From assembly GCA_021234155.1 (NCBI GenBank), contig JAJEKV010000003.1:11222413-11286412 (forward strand): a stretch of 64,000 nucleotides of DNA. The letters run 5' to 3'. Shown piece by piece: positions 1 through 11,793 of the stretch. The position numbers and the translations under genes are program-made. Numbering within the stretch: position 1 is the first letter of the stretch; each line of letters starts with the position of its first letter. The stretch is from Isoetes taiwanensis. Taxonomy: Eukaryota; Streptophyta; Lycopodiopsida; Isoetales; Isoetaceae. A model generated the notes under the pieces. The model saw only the letters and a program-made list of their open reading frames with translations, had not been told where the DNA came from and searched no databases.

Positions 1-1041
1 TTTTCAATACCATATTCGAAAGAATAAAATATTGTGATATGCATTTTTCATAGTTTTTTATGCTTTTTATATAATTTGATGAGCATATTTTATGGGACTT
101 ACCAATGATCACATCTAGAGTGCATATACTCTACATGGAACACTCTCCAAAGGTTACATCCATATATGTTTATCTATAAGTTGCATTACATTAAAGAAGG
201 GCACAACCCTACACCCTCATGCAGTTAAAGTGGAATACCATCAAGAACTAGTAATTCTTTCTTTGAATCACTATTAGATCTTCACATCCGAGGCATTGGA
301 GCAGAGGGGTAGAGGATGCACTCCGTTGACAAAAGAAAGAAAGAATGATTTTTATTGTCCATGGAGAAAAGCTATTTGTCGTGATCCCTGCTAGCCGCTG
401 ACTTGATCCTAAACAAATTCAAGGTGTTGTAGCAGTGCCAAAAAGGCAAGAAAAGGGGCCTCTGCCTGTGGCACCGCCCTAGCCGCAGGCGCCAAGAACC
501 ATTTTCAAATTTTGAGAACAAATTGAACCAATCTATTATACTATTGTAACATATACTTTTACCCCTGGAAAAAAATAAAAATAAAAAGGGTTACAATGAA
601 AGGACTAATAGCTAAGCTATATATAACACCACAGTATATAAGCCTTCACTATGTCCTATTCAAAAACAAAGTGTTTTCAATACCATATTCGAAAGAATAA
701 AATATTGTGATATGCATTTTTCATAGTTTTTTATGCTTTTTATATAATTTGATGAGCATATTTTATGGGACTTACCAATGATCACATCTAGAGTGCATAT
801 ACTCTACATGGAACACTCTCCAAAGGTTACATCCATATATGTTTATCTATAAGTTGCATTACATTAAAGAAGGGCACAACCCTACACCCTCATGCAGTTA
901 AAGTGGAATACCATCAAGAACTAGTAATTCTTTCTTTGAATCACTATTAGATCTTCACATCCGAGGCATTGGAGCAGAGGGGTAGAGGATGCACTCCGTT
1001 GACAAAAGAAAGAAAGAATGATTTTTATCGTCCACGGAGAC
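1..1041. repeat. Direct duplication with a 673-bp period
   Basis: Positions 1-368 and 674-1041 are nearly identical, differing by a few substitutions near the right end. The unit starts at the window edge, so it may be the end of a longer tandem array. The spacer (369-673) is unrelated and contains no convincing reading frame. No TG..CA ends or primer site mark it as an LTR. Confidence 0.85.
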
Positions 1042-1204
1042 CAATCAGCCTATGGGACCCAATGAAAGAGCGGAGCAAACTTATTACTGTCCGGGTTAAA
1101 ACCCCCGCCCCGAAGGGTTTTCGAGGTAAAAACCATGGCAGTAATAAGAATGCTGTCACATTGTACAGGTATATAACATCATGAAATATATGTATATATA
1201 CATG

Positions 1205-1680
1205 TCAAGTGTGAGCCTGAGGATATAGCTGATCTCGCATATCTATGACCGCCTGAATGTATGATCCCAGCATCCGTATGGAAGCCGTGCTCAATGTCAC
1301 ATGTAGCGGCTGCTGTCCAGGCCTGACCAACTCAGCATAACGCGTTCGAATTTGACTATATGCTGGGCAGCTTTGAAAGGTATGAGATTCATCCTCAATG
1401 ACTCCCATTCGACAGCATTGACAAAGCCTGTTCTGGCATGGCTCACTAATCCATCTGTCCATCTCAATTCGAAGATGGTGTGCCCCTGTGCGAATGGAGG
1501 CAATGAGTCTGCGCCTTTTCATAGGCAAATGGGTACGCAGGTAGTATTGTGGGCCCTGTTCCAATGTGGGATTTATGTGGCGTTAGTAGTGTGTTGTCTT
1601 GATCTGTTCAAGGGCACTGGCATCCCAGAGCTTGATGGGGAAGCAAGCATCAAGATATTGCCTTAAGCTATGGCGATCTG
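1205..1680 (-). pseudogene. LINE-type reverse transcriptase, C-terminal zinc-binding fragment
   Basis: The minus-strand frame 1564-1205 has the layout of the zinc-binding segment that closes many non-LTR reverse transcriptases: an Arg-rich stretch followed by a Cys-x2-Cys pair, EDESH and a final SCPAY. A short upstream piece of the same protein (RQYLDACFPIKLWDASALEQ, about 1680-1600) lies in another frame, so at least one frameshift separates them. No polymerase motifs remain in the window. This is inferred to be a decayed 5'-truncated LINE relic. The family assignment rests on motif layout only; it could equally be another RT class with the same tail. Confidence 0.5.
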
Positions 1681-1885
1681 CCTCTGTTGAGGAAGGAAAG
1701 GCACATGTTGAGGAAGGGATAGAGGGGGCATATGTTGAGGGGGTAGAGGAGCAGAGGGGGCACATGTTTGGGGGAGGAAGAAGAGGGGAGAGGAAAGGAG
1801 CAAAGAGTGGAGGGAAAGAGGGGAGGGGTTGAAGATGAAGGGGGTAGGGGTGCGGGGAAGCAGACAGAGAGTGGAGGGGAAGGAC
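1680..1885 (+). repeat. Purine-rich GGGAGG/GAGG tract
   Basis: About 200 bp of strongly strand-asymmetric G/A sequence with imperfect repeats of a GTTGAGGAAGG-like motif. The several open frames across it are by-products of base composition. Confidence 0.6.
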
Positions 1886-1889
1886 CCCC

Positions 1890-3100
1890 CTTGAAATTAA
1901 AAGACATTAACTTGAGTTGAAGGAAAATAAAAAATAATGAAATGAAAAGTATAACTAGAAGTTAATATTCAAGTATAACTAGTAACTAATCTAATGTAAT
2001 ACTAATAGTTAACACAACTAAGATGGTGCTCAAGTATCGCAAATTGTGTTGCTTAATTTGTGTTTTGCAAATATAAGTGATGTTGTGGGGGCTTTTTGAA
2101 AAATAAAAGCCTTTGCCTACACTTTTTTTTTTTTTTTAATCCTATTTTTTTCTTCTAACAATGGTTTGCCACAAAAATCTTCCTTTTTAATAAAAACTTT
2201 GCATTGGCCTTTTGAAAAGTAAAAGACGTGTGCCTATTTTAAATTGCACCTTTTCCTTGTTGTTGTGATGGCCTTTCAGAAAATAAAAAGGCCTTAGTCC
2301 GCCTTTTTGTAACTTGAATATTTTTTCTTCTGGCAATGGTTTGCCACAAAAATCCCTTTTTTTTTATTAAAACTTTTCTTTCCAGCAAAAAAGTATGAAA
2401 AAAGCATTTGGAAATGTTATTGGGCATAGAATCACCATGGAAAGATCACATTTCTAGAAATCTTTTGCTGAAGAGTTCTTTTGTGATATTGTAGGTTGTA
2501 GATAGGCAACCATTGGAGATCTCATAAAGCATTCCAACAGCCCAACTTGAACAAATCTAAGTTAGATCTATCATGTGCATGCCCCAGATAGAGAAATGTA
2601 TCATGCACTAGAGTACAATATGGCATCCAGGGAAACAAACACTTATGAAACCAAAATGCAAAATAGCTACATGGCCATCCTCATCTTCTACATTTTGCAT
2701 TCCAGCATTACAATTATTCACTAAGAAGAAGAAGTTGCTGAAATATATAGTCATTACAAAACATTTAGAAACAGTTCAGAACAAAATCTATATGAATCAA
2801 CGGCCTTGAATGATCGAAAAGGTACTGATGCTATTTTCCCATTTGCATGCACAAATAATTTTCCTCTTCTCGAAGTCTCAAATGTAGTAAATGCATAATA
2901 AAAAATACTGCACAGGTTGAGTACTTGAAAATGGTATTAGAAAACGTTTTCGTTTCCTATTGTTTCCTCAAGTAGTCGGATATTTTTAATTCCCAATGTT
3001 CTTATAGTCATCTAAACATATATAAGGCAGTTTTCCATTTTTCTTTTTTTTTGTCCCTCCCTATTTTTTCTGCGCCGCAATCCAATCTCTTATTTTCCTG
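1890..3100. other. Gene-less AT-rich stretch with a short tandem duplication
   Basis: No supported gene. Around 2150-2235 and 2320-2410 a segment containing CAATGGTTTGCCACAAAAAT is duplicated, each copy next to a long T run. The remainder shows no structure I can name. Confidence 0.5.
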
Positions 3101-3144
3101 CCACGTCTTTTATTGGACAAAATCTTGCTCGACGCTTGGTAGCG

Positions 3145-3485
3145 ATGGCATCTAGCTTCGGCTTTGGCTCTAGGGCTAATACCGAGTGCTCCAGCATCTG
3201 CAAAACGGCAATGGGATCTAGCTTCGGCTTTGGTTCTAGGGCTAACACCGAATGCTCCAACATTTGCAAAACGGCAACGGCAGGTAATGCAATCTCATTA
3301 TCGTCATAAGTTGTTGCAAAGTTCTTGCCATTTAATCGACTTCCCTTGCAGGGAACATAGAGCTTATTACTGTTTTGTTTCCATCACAGGTACAAAAAGA
3401 CAAGCCCGAGCTATCAAAATGGACTCTTTGCTACCAAGCATTTGGACAAAACTTAGAGTTCTCTTGGTTAGCTCGCAATCTTCAG
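3145..3485 (+). CDS. Possible start of a small two-exon gene with an internal 22-residue repeat
   Basis: An ATG at 3145 opens a frame (3145-3283) that encodes the same 22 residues twice (SSFGFGSRANTECSSICKTA, then the same with N for S), with only synonymous or conservative changes. It ends at a good donor (CAG|GTAATG). A short intron ends at TTGCAG (3351), and 3352-3485 continues in phase to another donor-like CAG|GTATAG, giving 91 open codons. The second exon could instead begin at 3391 after CATCACAG. I recognise no family. Codon-phase conservation of the duplication argues for coding; lack of an identifiable downstream end argues for a fragment. Confidence 0.3.
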
Positions 3486-3559
3486 GTATAGGTATATTGA
3501 TCAATGTGAACATGTGCAAATTTTATGGCTTCTTACCATTTATTGTTCTAACACTTCAC

Positions 3560-3785
3560 TTAATTGCTTTTCACATCCTCATTTGTCCTGCTGCGCTTGC
3601 ACTGGACCCTGGCCAGCCGACCATGGTTCTGTAGCCATGCTACAAAACGAGGCTTGCCCTGCAACCTTACATACTTGGACCATGGCTGTGATACAGTATT
3701 ACAACATATGCTGGGTATCAAACCAGAACCTTTAGCTTGAATGCCAAGTGCTCTACCACCAGGCTCTTGCCAGTTACAGTTCATA
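3560..3785 (-). mobile_element. tRNA-derived SINE-like element
   Basis: Read on the minus strand from about 3780, the sequence contains an A-box-like TGGTGGTAGAGCACTTGG followed by a B-box-like GGTTCTGGTTTGATACC at tRNA-like spacing (RNA polymerase III internal promoter layout). It then continues about 150 bp into unrelated sequence. It does not fold as a functional tRNA: the acceptor stem is absent. A SINE head or tRNA pseudogene is the best reading; no poly(A) tail or target duplication was identified. Confidence 0.4.
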
Positions 3786-4199
3786 CTTCTTTAGCTTGAC
3801 ATACCTGACTAATGGAACAAAACAACTGGCAACTGGAAGTGTAATATGGCCCTAAAAGTCCTAGCAATTTGGACTCCAGGGAAATCGTTGATACCAGCAT
3901 GCCCGATAGGTTCAAACTGTTGACAAAATGGATAGCCCGCAATAGTTATATAAAGGTTATGACAAGCCTAGGCACTGGAGGTGATGCAGGGGAGATCAGT
4001 CAAATCATGCAGTTGAAGCGTAATCCCGTGGTGCGGGTTACGTTGATGCACCCGAGGACAATCAATTCGAGAGGGATCCTTTTCATCTTGAAACCACACG
4101 TTCCTAGAGATGTGTGTTGGACAATTGCGTATATTTACGCCCATCCGGGCCGAAAGTGGCTAGTCTAGGTGGTTAAAAGAATGTAAAATTAAAGATGCG

Positions 4200-7100
4200 A
4201 AGATAGCAGCTGTTCTCTGACAAATCTGTGTTTGAAATTTAAAAGTTCTTGAACCTAAAGCCTGAACTTCAACAGAGGTGTTTAGGTTTAACTAGAGGTA
4301 ACGGCCATCTGGTGGATGCTAATATTCTTTTGATATTTGGGCTAATACAGTAAGGGGAATATGACCATGGCTATCCACCCGCTTAGTACGGTTTTAACTT
4401 AGAAAGGTGGATGAATCAAAACAGTGCTCTCTGTTGTGTTGGTGTAAAGATCCATCGTCTTTTCTATAGCATGCTTGAGATCAGCTAGTGTGACAAAGAT
4501 ATCAAGGAGGATAAAGATACTGAAACCAAAAATGAATAAATGAAACGATGGGTCTCAGACGAAACTTTGTTGGGCTGTTTTTTTTTTTTTTTTTTTTTTT
4601 TTACAACAGGCGGCTTTGAGAGTACAATAAGTAGTGCTTGATTGCTGAAGACCAGATTTATTTCGTTCTGAATGGAGCTCTCCAACCATCAGATAGCAAT
4701 AAACTGTATATATATGATAAGTAAGATGTGGTAGATACCAACCTCGTTATTTGTGCATGTAAGTACTAAAGGCTGGCAAAGCGCCATGAAGTAATGAACA
4801 GAGAGAGTAGTGGTCCTGTTGGCTTGCCACAACGTTTGTCAGGAACATTGGATAGAGAAATAGAAGAATGGTTGTAATCCATGAAGAGCCAACAATGTAC
4901 CATGCTATTAGTGCTGTGTTGGCCAACCTGTTAATGCCAATTATGGTAAAGGAGTTTGACTAATGTATTGCTAGGGAGATGGTAATTAAACATAGCAATT
5001 ATAGATGTTCAACTAATATATTGTTAGGGAGAAGGTTAAATTTTGTATCTGATGACTATATTCATTTATGACACGTTGAAGTTCCTACGCTGTGCAACCA
5101 TATTGAATAGATAAAACGACAAAGAATAACAAGGAATGCAAGACAAGAAATGCTTTATTAAGCTGAATGCAAAGTCGTAGTTTTGAGAAATCTATAAAGA
5201 CCTACCTGTACAACTTCAATGTTTGTGTACAAAAATTTCTCAATGTAATCAATGCATAATGCATGGGATTGTAAATTATGCATTTTGGGATTGCCCCGTG
5301 GTTCGTGTATCTTTCTTGAGTCTCCCTTCAATATTTTCTACCTTTTCACAAACTTACTAAACATATATTGAATCCTCACTGTTAGCACAATTGAAATTTG
5401 ATTTGTATTATTGTAATAAGAGAGCAACTACAAAGTGTGCGGGCAACATATAAATGACTACGCAAAGTAGATCCTACAATGCAATGGTCATATCTACAAA
5501 TGCGGGGGCAAAACATAAGTGGCTATGGGAGATGTTTACACTATATTGGGCATAATCTAATAGCGACTCAACCCCTAATGACCCCTCAACTATTGTACAT
5601 ATTGGTTTGCTTAAACTTTGTGACTATTATGAAATTGTAGTGAAATGGTCTATTTAAAGATACATCTTGCAACTATACAAACTTTAATATGTACGTTATG
5701 ATGCCTAGAAAGCACATAAGCTTTGCGCACAGAGGGTTGCCCTCCGGTCCCCTGAAGGTGTGCTTGCATATTTATTGTTTTGTTGTCTCATAAAAACAAA
5801 TGCGAGGTTGAAACCTTTTCAGGCTAAGAATGGATTTCTTGTTTGCCTCCCACATAATAACTAAGGCATTTTGGGATTGTGGAAGCATAGTACAGTAGTA
5901 TTCTGATCAATCAACTTCAAAGCTGCTGGCTTGTCAATGATGTTATTTTTTAGGTTGTCTACTAGCTCTGTATTTGTTGCCTCTCTGGTGCTTTGGCAGC
6001 ATTTAGGAAGCATAAACCCACTGTTTCTCTCTTCAGCACACAAAGCTATATAAAGCATTGTCTGGTGTTATCTGCAGAACTTGCTTCAAGGTCTTCATTG
6101 TTGTGACAACCATAGTCATCTCAAACTGGCAACTAGGAACGTTCTGCTGGCTGCACTATCTTATAGCCATTGCTTGAAGGGTGTCTATGCAATCCAATCT
6201 AACGTATAGAATTGCAAAAAAGTTTAAATCTTAACACAATGGTTATGGAGGCAGGGTTAGGGGACATCTAGATACAAGTCAATGTAGCCCACTCAAGGTA
6301 TAGAATTTGCAAAAAGTATAAAATCCTAACATGACGATAGCTTGGGAAAAAGCCCTCTGGTCCTAGGATGCCCAAAAAATCATACATGGCAGGCGGCACT
6401 ACGCTGGTGACGTTGGGTTCAACGATGCCCCTAGAGTTGCCCCTAGGATCCGAAAACTTCCTAAAGGTGGGATTGAATCCTGCCTACAAAGTATGCATGT
6501 ATGGCCAAAGTTTTGCCCAACGGATGTGTGGTGAGTTGGTATAGGCCTAATAATGCCAAAATAAGTGTTCATTTGGTCATGGGTTCAAACCTTGTCAATG
6601 TTACTTACCTTGTCAATGTCACTTATATTTGGAAGTTGGTTACTAGGGGTATACGATGATGATCCCCGACGTGGCAGAACTTAAAAGCTTATACATGTCC
6701 TCCACTTTGGCTGCTCGTTGGCAGTGGGACAAAAACTAGCTAGTTTGTAAAAAAGACTAGTCTAGACCAGTAAAAGTTGGTTTACAGATTACTAGAAAGA
6801 ATAATCGTAGAAAGAAAAATCGAGAGAATTAGCATTAGTAAAAAGTGAATTGTGATCAAACACCAAACACTATGAAATGGAAATCTAGTGGTTCAAGACT
6901 CGTTATAAAGATTTAGAATAAAATTGGCTTCCTTTAGAATGATTTGAGGGGCAAACATTACCTTCATTGCGAAACCATCACTCACATTGAATAAACTGTG
7001 CCCCACAAAATTTAATGATCTTGTACCTCGACAACTTTAAATAGATTAAAGCAAATGGTTATTTACAATGGTCTAGATATAACATTATAACCTTCTGTTT

Positions 7101-7800
7101 GTACTTGCAATTTCTGTTTGGCGATACCCAGACCATGGCTCGCGCCAAATTGAAGCTGTCCATGTCGCTAAGTAAAAGCAACCCCAACTCTCCAGAACAC
7201 CAGGATTCTAAATTATAAAGAATCTAAATCTGCATGCCAATGTGATAAGATATGCTCTAGCAAATGATATTATGAGGCATCTGCAATGACTCTTGAGTTC
7301 TACCCATTCTCAAGAAGCTAGGGATTTCAACGAGGAAAGTAATGAACTCGATATAGAGATATGTCCATATAGAGATATACAACACATATGCAAACAGATC
7401 GGCTACAAAAAACGGAAATATTGTTTTATTTTCAACCAGGATCTAATTGCCATAGTAATCAAGGAAAATAAACTAGAAACAAGTAAAACGCTGCAGATAA
7501 CTAGGACCACCTGCTATTCAAGCAACAAAAACTGCATTTACCTTGATGCATCAAATTCTGCAACGAACAAGAAAAGTACTTGCCATGTCATGCTACGAAT
7601 ACATCATCCGACGAATATATCATGTGTTTGCAAAAGCAATTATTGAACATGGCAAAGTTATTTTATGGAAATGCAAGGAATGACTTTGGCATCTGATGAA
7701 CCCATCTGCAATAACCAAACATTACCTCCAAATAACACCAGGCGAAGACAAGGCTGTTCCAAAACTATTCACAAATAAGTTGCACAAATACATTAACTCT
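4200..7800. other. Gene-less stretch
   Basis: No reading frame here resembles a known family and none shows a convincing splice pattern. It holds a 30-bp T run near 4580. I see no terminal repeats or target duplications that would define an element. Confidence 0.45.
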
Positions 7801-7917
7801 AGATATGTTAAACAAACTCAGGCAAGGAGCCATGTGCACCCACATATCCAATATAAATTAGCGTAGAGCACTTGTGCAATAAAAGCAAAAAAAGAAAACA
7901 AAAGCAAGAAGAGAGAA

Positions 7918-8609
7918 AGATTCACAATTTGTGCACAGTGCAGATCACCTTCTTTATCATCCATATCAGCTGCAGCTACAACTGGAGGACAATGAACTTG
8001 AAGATTGGATAATACATCTTTCTCATGTCTGACAAGCATGGTACCAGTCATGGTGTCATGCATTTTCACTGTTTGTCCTTTCTCCCAAGACCACTGCGAC
8101 AGAAGCAAACCAATTAGACCCAGCTCGATCATTTAGTGAACTGTAGCACCAACTGTACTTCACTCATTTCATTCCTGTCAACTCACCCCATTGCCCGATG
8201 ATGCTGTGCCCTGATCTGGACCATATGAAAGTGCACGAGCAGCCAATTCTTGCTTTAAAGATCTTGCTCTTTCAATCCTTGGCAACATCGACACTGCACT
8301 GCTCTTACACTTCTCAATGAACTTATGATGTCAAAGAAAACAAAAGAAGTTAGCCAACATCATCCTATTTGCAAATGGAAGAAAACAAACATGTTGTTTT
8401 CATTCAAGGAGCCAGGGGAAGTTTTAGTGGAAGCAGTCTGTACAGTAGTCAGTTAAACCCAATGCCTGTAATGTCTATGGTTGGTTACAAAGCTGTGACA
8501 TGAAGCAGTCCTTGTATAATTGCAAACCTGAAGCATAGTTGTTGCTGTTGGCCGCAACCTTGGCTCTTTGGTTAAGCATTTTGCCACAAAATCGCGGAAC
8601 ACTAGAGAC
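7918..8609 (-). pseudogene. SIK1/STE20-like protein kinase, C-terminal exons
   Basis: Three exon-like blocks on the minus strand match the end of the catalytic domain and linker of plant SIK1-type STE20/MAP4K kinases. The first (8609-8528, between CAG and a GT donor) encodes FRDFVAKCLTKEPRLRPTA, the kinase subdomain XI region. The second (about 8330-8190) encodes HKFIEKCK followed by MLPRIERARSLKQELAARAL. The third (about 8095-7918) encodes TVKMHDTMTGTMLV and an acidic tail. The N-lobe, HRD and DFG regions of this kinase are missing; instead ALE2-like receptor-kinase exons lie directly upstream on the same strand. The second block lacks a clean acceptor. It is a fragment without its own start, inferred to be non-functional. 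Confidence 0.65.
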
Positions 8610-8719
8610 CTGTACAAATGACCAATGTGAACAACCAATAGGATATTCCGAATTAAACAGACCACTAACTGAGTACAGAATTGTAAAATGCAAAAATCAA
8701 GGTTAATTTTCACTTTCAT

Positions 8720-9510
8720 CCTATGAGAGCCCAGCAATAAGATGCTACTTGCTTTAAAATCACGGTGAATAACACGTGGGTTTGAATCTTCATGAGAATA
8801 AGCAAGACGACAGGCAGCACCTAATGCAATTGTTGAATGAGCTTTCCAATCAAAGGGCGATGTTTCTTTATCTGCACATGAGGTATTCAAGTGGGAAATT
8901 TATATACAGACAAAAAAGTAAATGCGTAAATTGCTCCCAGTTTCAACAATACCAACTTATGATGCAGATGTGATTCCACGCTTCCATTCTACCTCAGCTA
9001 CAAATTCACGATCCCCTTGCTCATCGTCCCTAGTTAGAACTTTTATGGCCACTTTAGTCTGATCCTCCAGCATCCCTCTACATACTCGCCCAAATCCTTC
9101 TTCTCCAATATCATTCTGAGGTTTGAACTTATCAGCAGCCTTCTCCAGTTCCACAAGGGAAAACGTTTTTGTAGAACCTGTATAAGTTCCAAAACTTGAG
9201 GCAAAACATAAAGAGATTTGATAAGACAGATGGTCCACCTGAATCAGTAACAACTGGTTGTCCAGCAATGTTCCTAGGTGAACCTTGAGAAGGGCGAGAG
9301 GGAGGCAGTCCTGAAACAGACATAAAGGCCAATTCATACATAATAACAAAAGCTTGGATTACCAATACTAGAACTAAAATAGAATCAAATTTACCTAAAT
9401 GTTGAACATACAACACTGAGTAGTCATCATTAACAACATTTGATCCCATTATACGGACTTGGCTCGGAGAAAAGTATGTCGTCGCAGCAAGCTCTTCTGC
9501 CTTTTAGAGT
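8720..9510 (-). pseudogene. ALE2-like receptor kinase, scrambled extracellular and kinase exons
   Basis: Minus-strand blocks match the plant ALE2-type receptor-like kinase family in order: an extracellular piece (about 9510-9400, containing SPSQVRIMGSN and YSVLYVQHL, with a stop upstream), a GLPPSRPS proline segment (about 9310-9225), the kinase glycine-loop exon (about 9180-8985, FSLVELEKA to REFVAEVE, with GEEGFGRV and VAIKVL), and the catalytic-loop exon (about 8880-8745, ending in VIHRDFKASSILL). Lesions are clear. The transmembrane exon is absent. The kinase segment jumps from AEVE straight to a GSVESHLH stretch in a different frame, deleting roughly 30 residues. Everything after the HRD loop is replaced by the SIK1-like block. 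Not functional. Confidence 0.7.
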
Positions 9511-9984
9511 TCTATCTAGCAACCCCAGAAAAAAAACAAAACAATAAGCACTTATTTAACAAATAAATTAGATCCATATATGTGGAAAACTAAATCTGAG
9601 AATCATCAAAGAACCTGAATATTATGGATCTTCCATTTGCTTGGCGTCTGCAGTCCCCTGGCTTTTCACTTTGGAACTCTGCCCCAGAATCTGTAGATGT
9701 TACCGTATTCAAGATAGAGAAGAAATGATGCTCCATCTGCAAAGTCCTCCAGGCTTATGCACTACAACAAACTACTCTTTTTCTTATATCTTGGATGTTT
9801 CAGACCCATCCGAACCATCTGCTACAAAGTTAGAAATGGCATCTGCAACAACCTCCATGCATTTCGCAAGACAACCGCAACATCTTCCAAGTGTGTTGTT
9901 ATTCTTCATCGGATTGAAGCGCCGATCCATGCCTTGGCAGTTACCCGGTTGGCTTAAAAAAATGAGACGTGGAGTTCTTTACCA

Positions 9985-10115
9985 GCTGACCGAGAGTTTA
10001 CAGGAAATAGGAGGTTTTGAGCAGTCACCAGCATATTTTAGGGATATTCTAGCATATACCTAGGATATACCAAAAACCCACACAAACAAGGGTTTGCCCC
10101 CCTAGGGGCAACCCA
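9985..10115. repeat. Dispersed repeat ending in a GGGTTTGCCCC/GGGGCAACCC hairpin, copy 1
   Basis: The segment ends in an almost perfect inverted repeat (GGGTTTGCCCC, then GGGGCAACCC) followed by AAAAA, and is preceded by ATATACC-type motifs. The same arrangement recurs at 53895-54022, so it is a repeat family, perhaps the end of a transposable element. No known terminus (such as Helitron CTRR) follows the hairpin. Confidence 0.45.
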
Positions 10116-10119
10116 AAAA

Positions 10120-11760
10120 TGGTGCATTATGTATTTTCAATTTGTTTTAGTTATTCAACAAATCACTAATTGATTATCAAACGAGGCGTTCCTTTTCATG
10201 ATGTGAATGATAATTGAATGACTTTTCTCTCTACGTTATGAGACAACATATTTGCGTTCTAACTTTTCACTACTTTGTCATTTCTAGGTTGAGGCTCAAA
10301 ATAGGAAAACAAACTTGGAAGTCATGGCCCTTAAATAGGCCATAGTGAATCAAAACTTCTTTGCATGTCATAAATATGCAGCCTCTATGTCATAAATATG
10401 TTAGGTAGTTGTGGTCCTTTCTGTTGAAGAGAAATGTTCGCGGCGGCCTTGGCCGCCGCGATAAATTTCTTGTATACATAAAAATTTATCAGAAGATTTC
10501 TTGCCGTGTGCTAATTCAACCAAAAATTTCTTATTTTCGTCCGAAAGAAACCTTCTTTACCCTAGGATTTGCCAAACAGTGTTGCCCACAATGACATCAA
10601 CAACATATTTAACAGTTTTTTAATGGTGATAATGAAAGGCATTCGATATGAGAATATGCACATCATAGTGGCATCACATGATGAGATTAAAAATATGCAT
10701 TTCCTTTAACTAACTCCACCTGAGATGATTATTATCTAACCCATGGTGGAATAATGCACCAGTGTGCCGCTAATCTAGGAGGTGTGGAAATTATGCAATG
10801 GCTATGTTGATGGCATGGGACACAAAATCAAGATAGAGACATCATTGCTTGTCTGCTAGCAAGGAAAGTTGAGTATGGGGTATATGATGAGCCCTTTTTG
10901 AAGCACTGGGTAGCAATAGCAGGTAGTGGTGCTTTATCCCAACATCATGGATTCTTTCCAAGGAAATAGAATCCAGATCATGAATTTTAGCCATGTTAAG
11001 TGGTATAGCATTTGAGGAAAGTCAGAATGGGAGTGCATGCCTCTGTATCATTGTATGGAGAATCTTAATTAAAGCGAATACGTTATAAAATGCGCCATCA
11101 CCTGATGTAGTAGAACTTGTATTAGGATTTTCTAAATGTACTCAAATATAACGTACTGTAGTAGTCTTCTACTAGCTTTTAAGAGTCATCTGATACACAA
11201 TGTCATTAAACTATTATACTATGTATATATTGAAGACATTTGTGTTTATGCAATCAGTCTTCTACTAGCTTTTAAGAGTCATCTGATACACAATGTCATT
11301 AAACTATTATACTATGTATATATTGAAGACATTTGTGTTTATGCAATCATGCATTAAACTGTTATGATACCGTTTGTATATTTCGAACAGTTAAGTGTTC
11401 TTTTGCAGTTTCTTTGACCAGTTGTTTCTTCATGTTTCTAGCAATACTATTGGCATGAACTATGCTATCTTCTTACTTTATATAAGAATTACGAAGGGAC
11501 TGAAATAATGTTTTTCTTTTCTTTTCCTTTTTGGTATGGAATAGTGAGGACATTACACTAATGTTGTGTAAAGACATAATAATAAATGAAAATAAAAAGG
11601 TGGCACCAAGATTCCAAACAAATGGGCATCATAGTTTTTTATATGATCCTACACAAATAACACTCACTTTTTTTTGTGTGAGCAGAACATGAAAATATGT
11701 ACAAAAAAGATAATATAAGGTAAAGATTCTCTCAGATGCTTGAGCTAGAGAGAAATTGAA
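10120..11760. other. Gene-less AT-rich stretch downstream of the heparanase-like gene
   Basis: No supported gene. The only clear structure is a 93-bp tandem duplication: 11163-11255 and 11256-11348 are essentially identical. The start of the stretch continues the hairpin-ended repeat region. Confidence 0.5.
11163..11348. repeat. 93-bp tandem duplication, two copies
   Basis: Both units start AGTCTTCTACTAGC and end TTTATGCAATCA with no visible difference, indicating a recent local duplication. It creates an apparent 73-residue reading frame with an internal repeat that is not a gene. Confidence 0.9.
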
Positions 11761-11793
11761 TAAATAAAAATGGAAAAACAAATGAAGCTGTGG

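Noticed and set aside
3869-4168. 99-residue open frame
   Set aside because: No family resemblance, no splice context, and base composition like the surrounding non-coding sequence.
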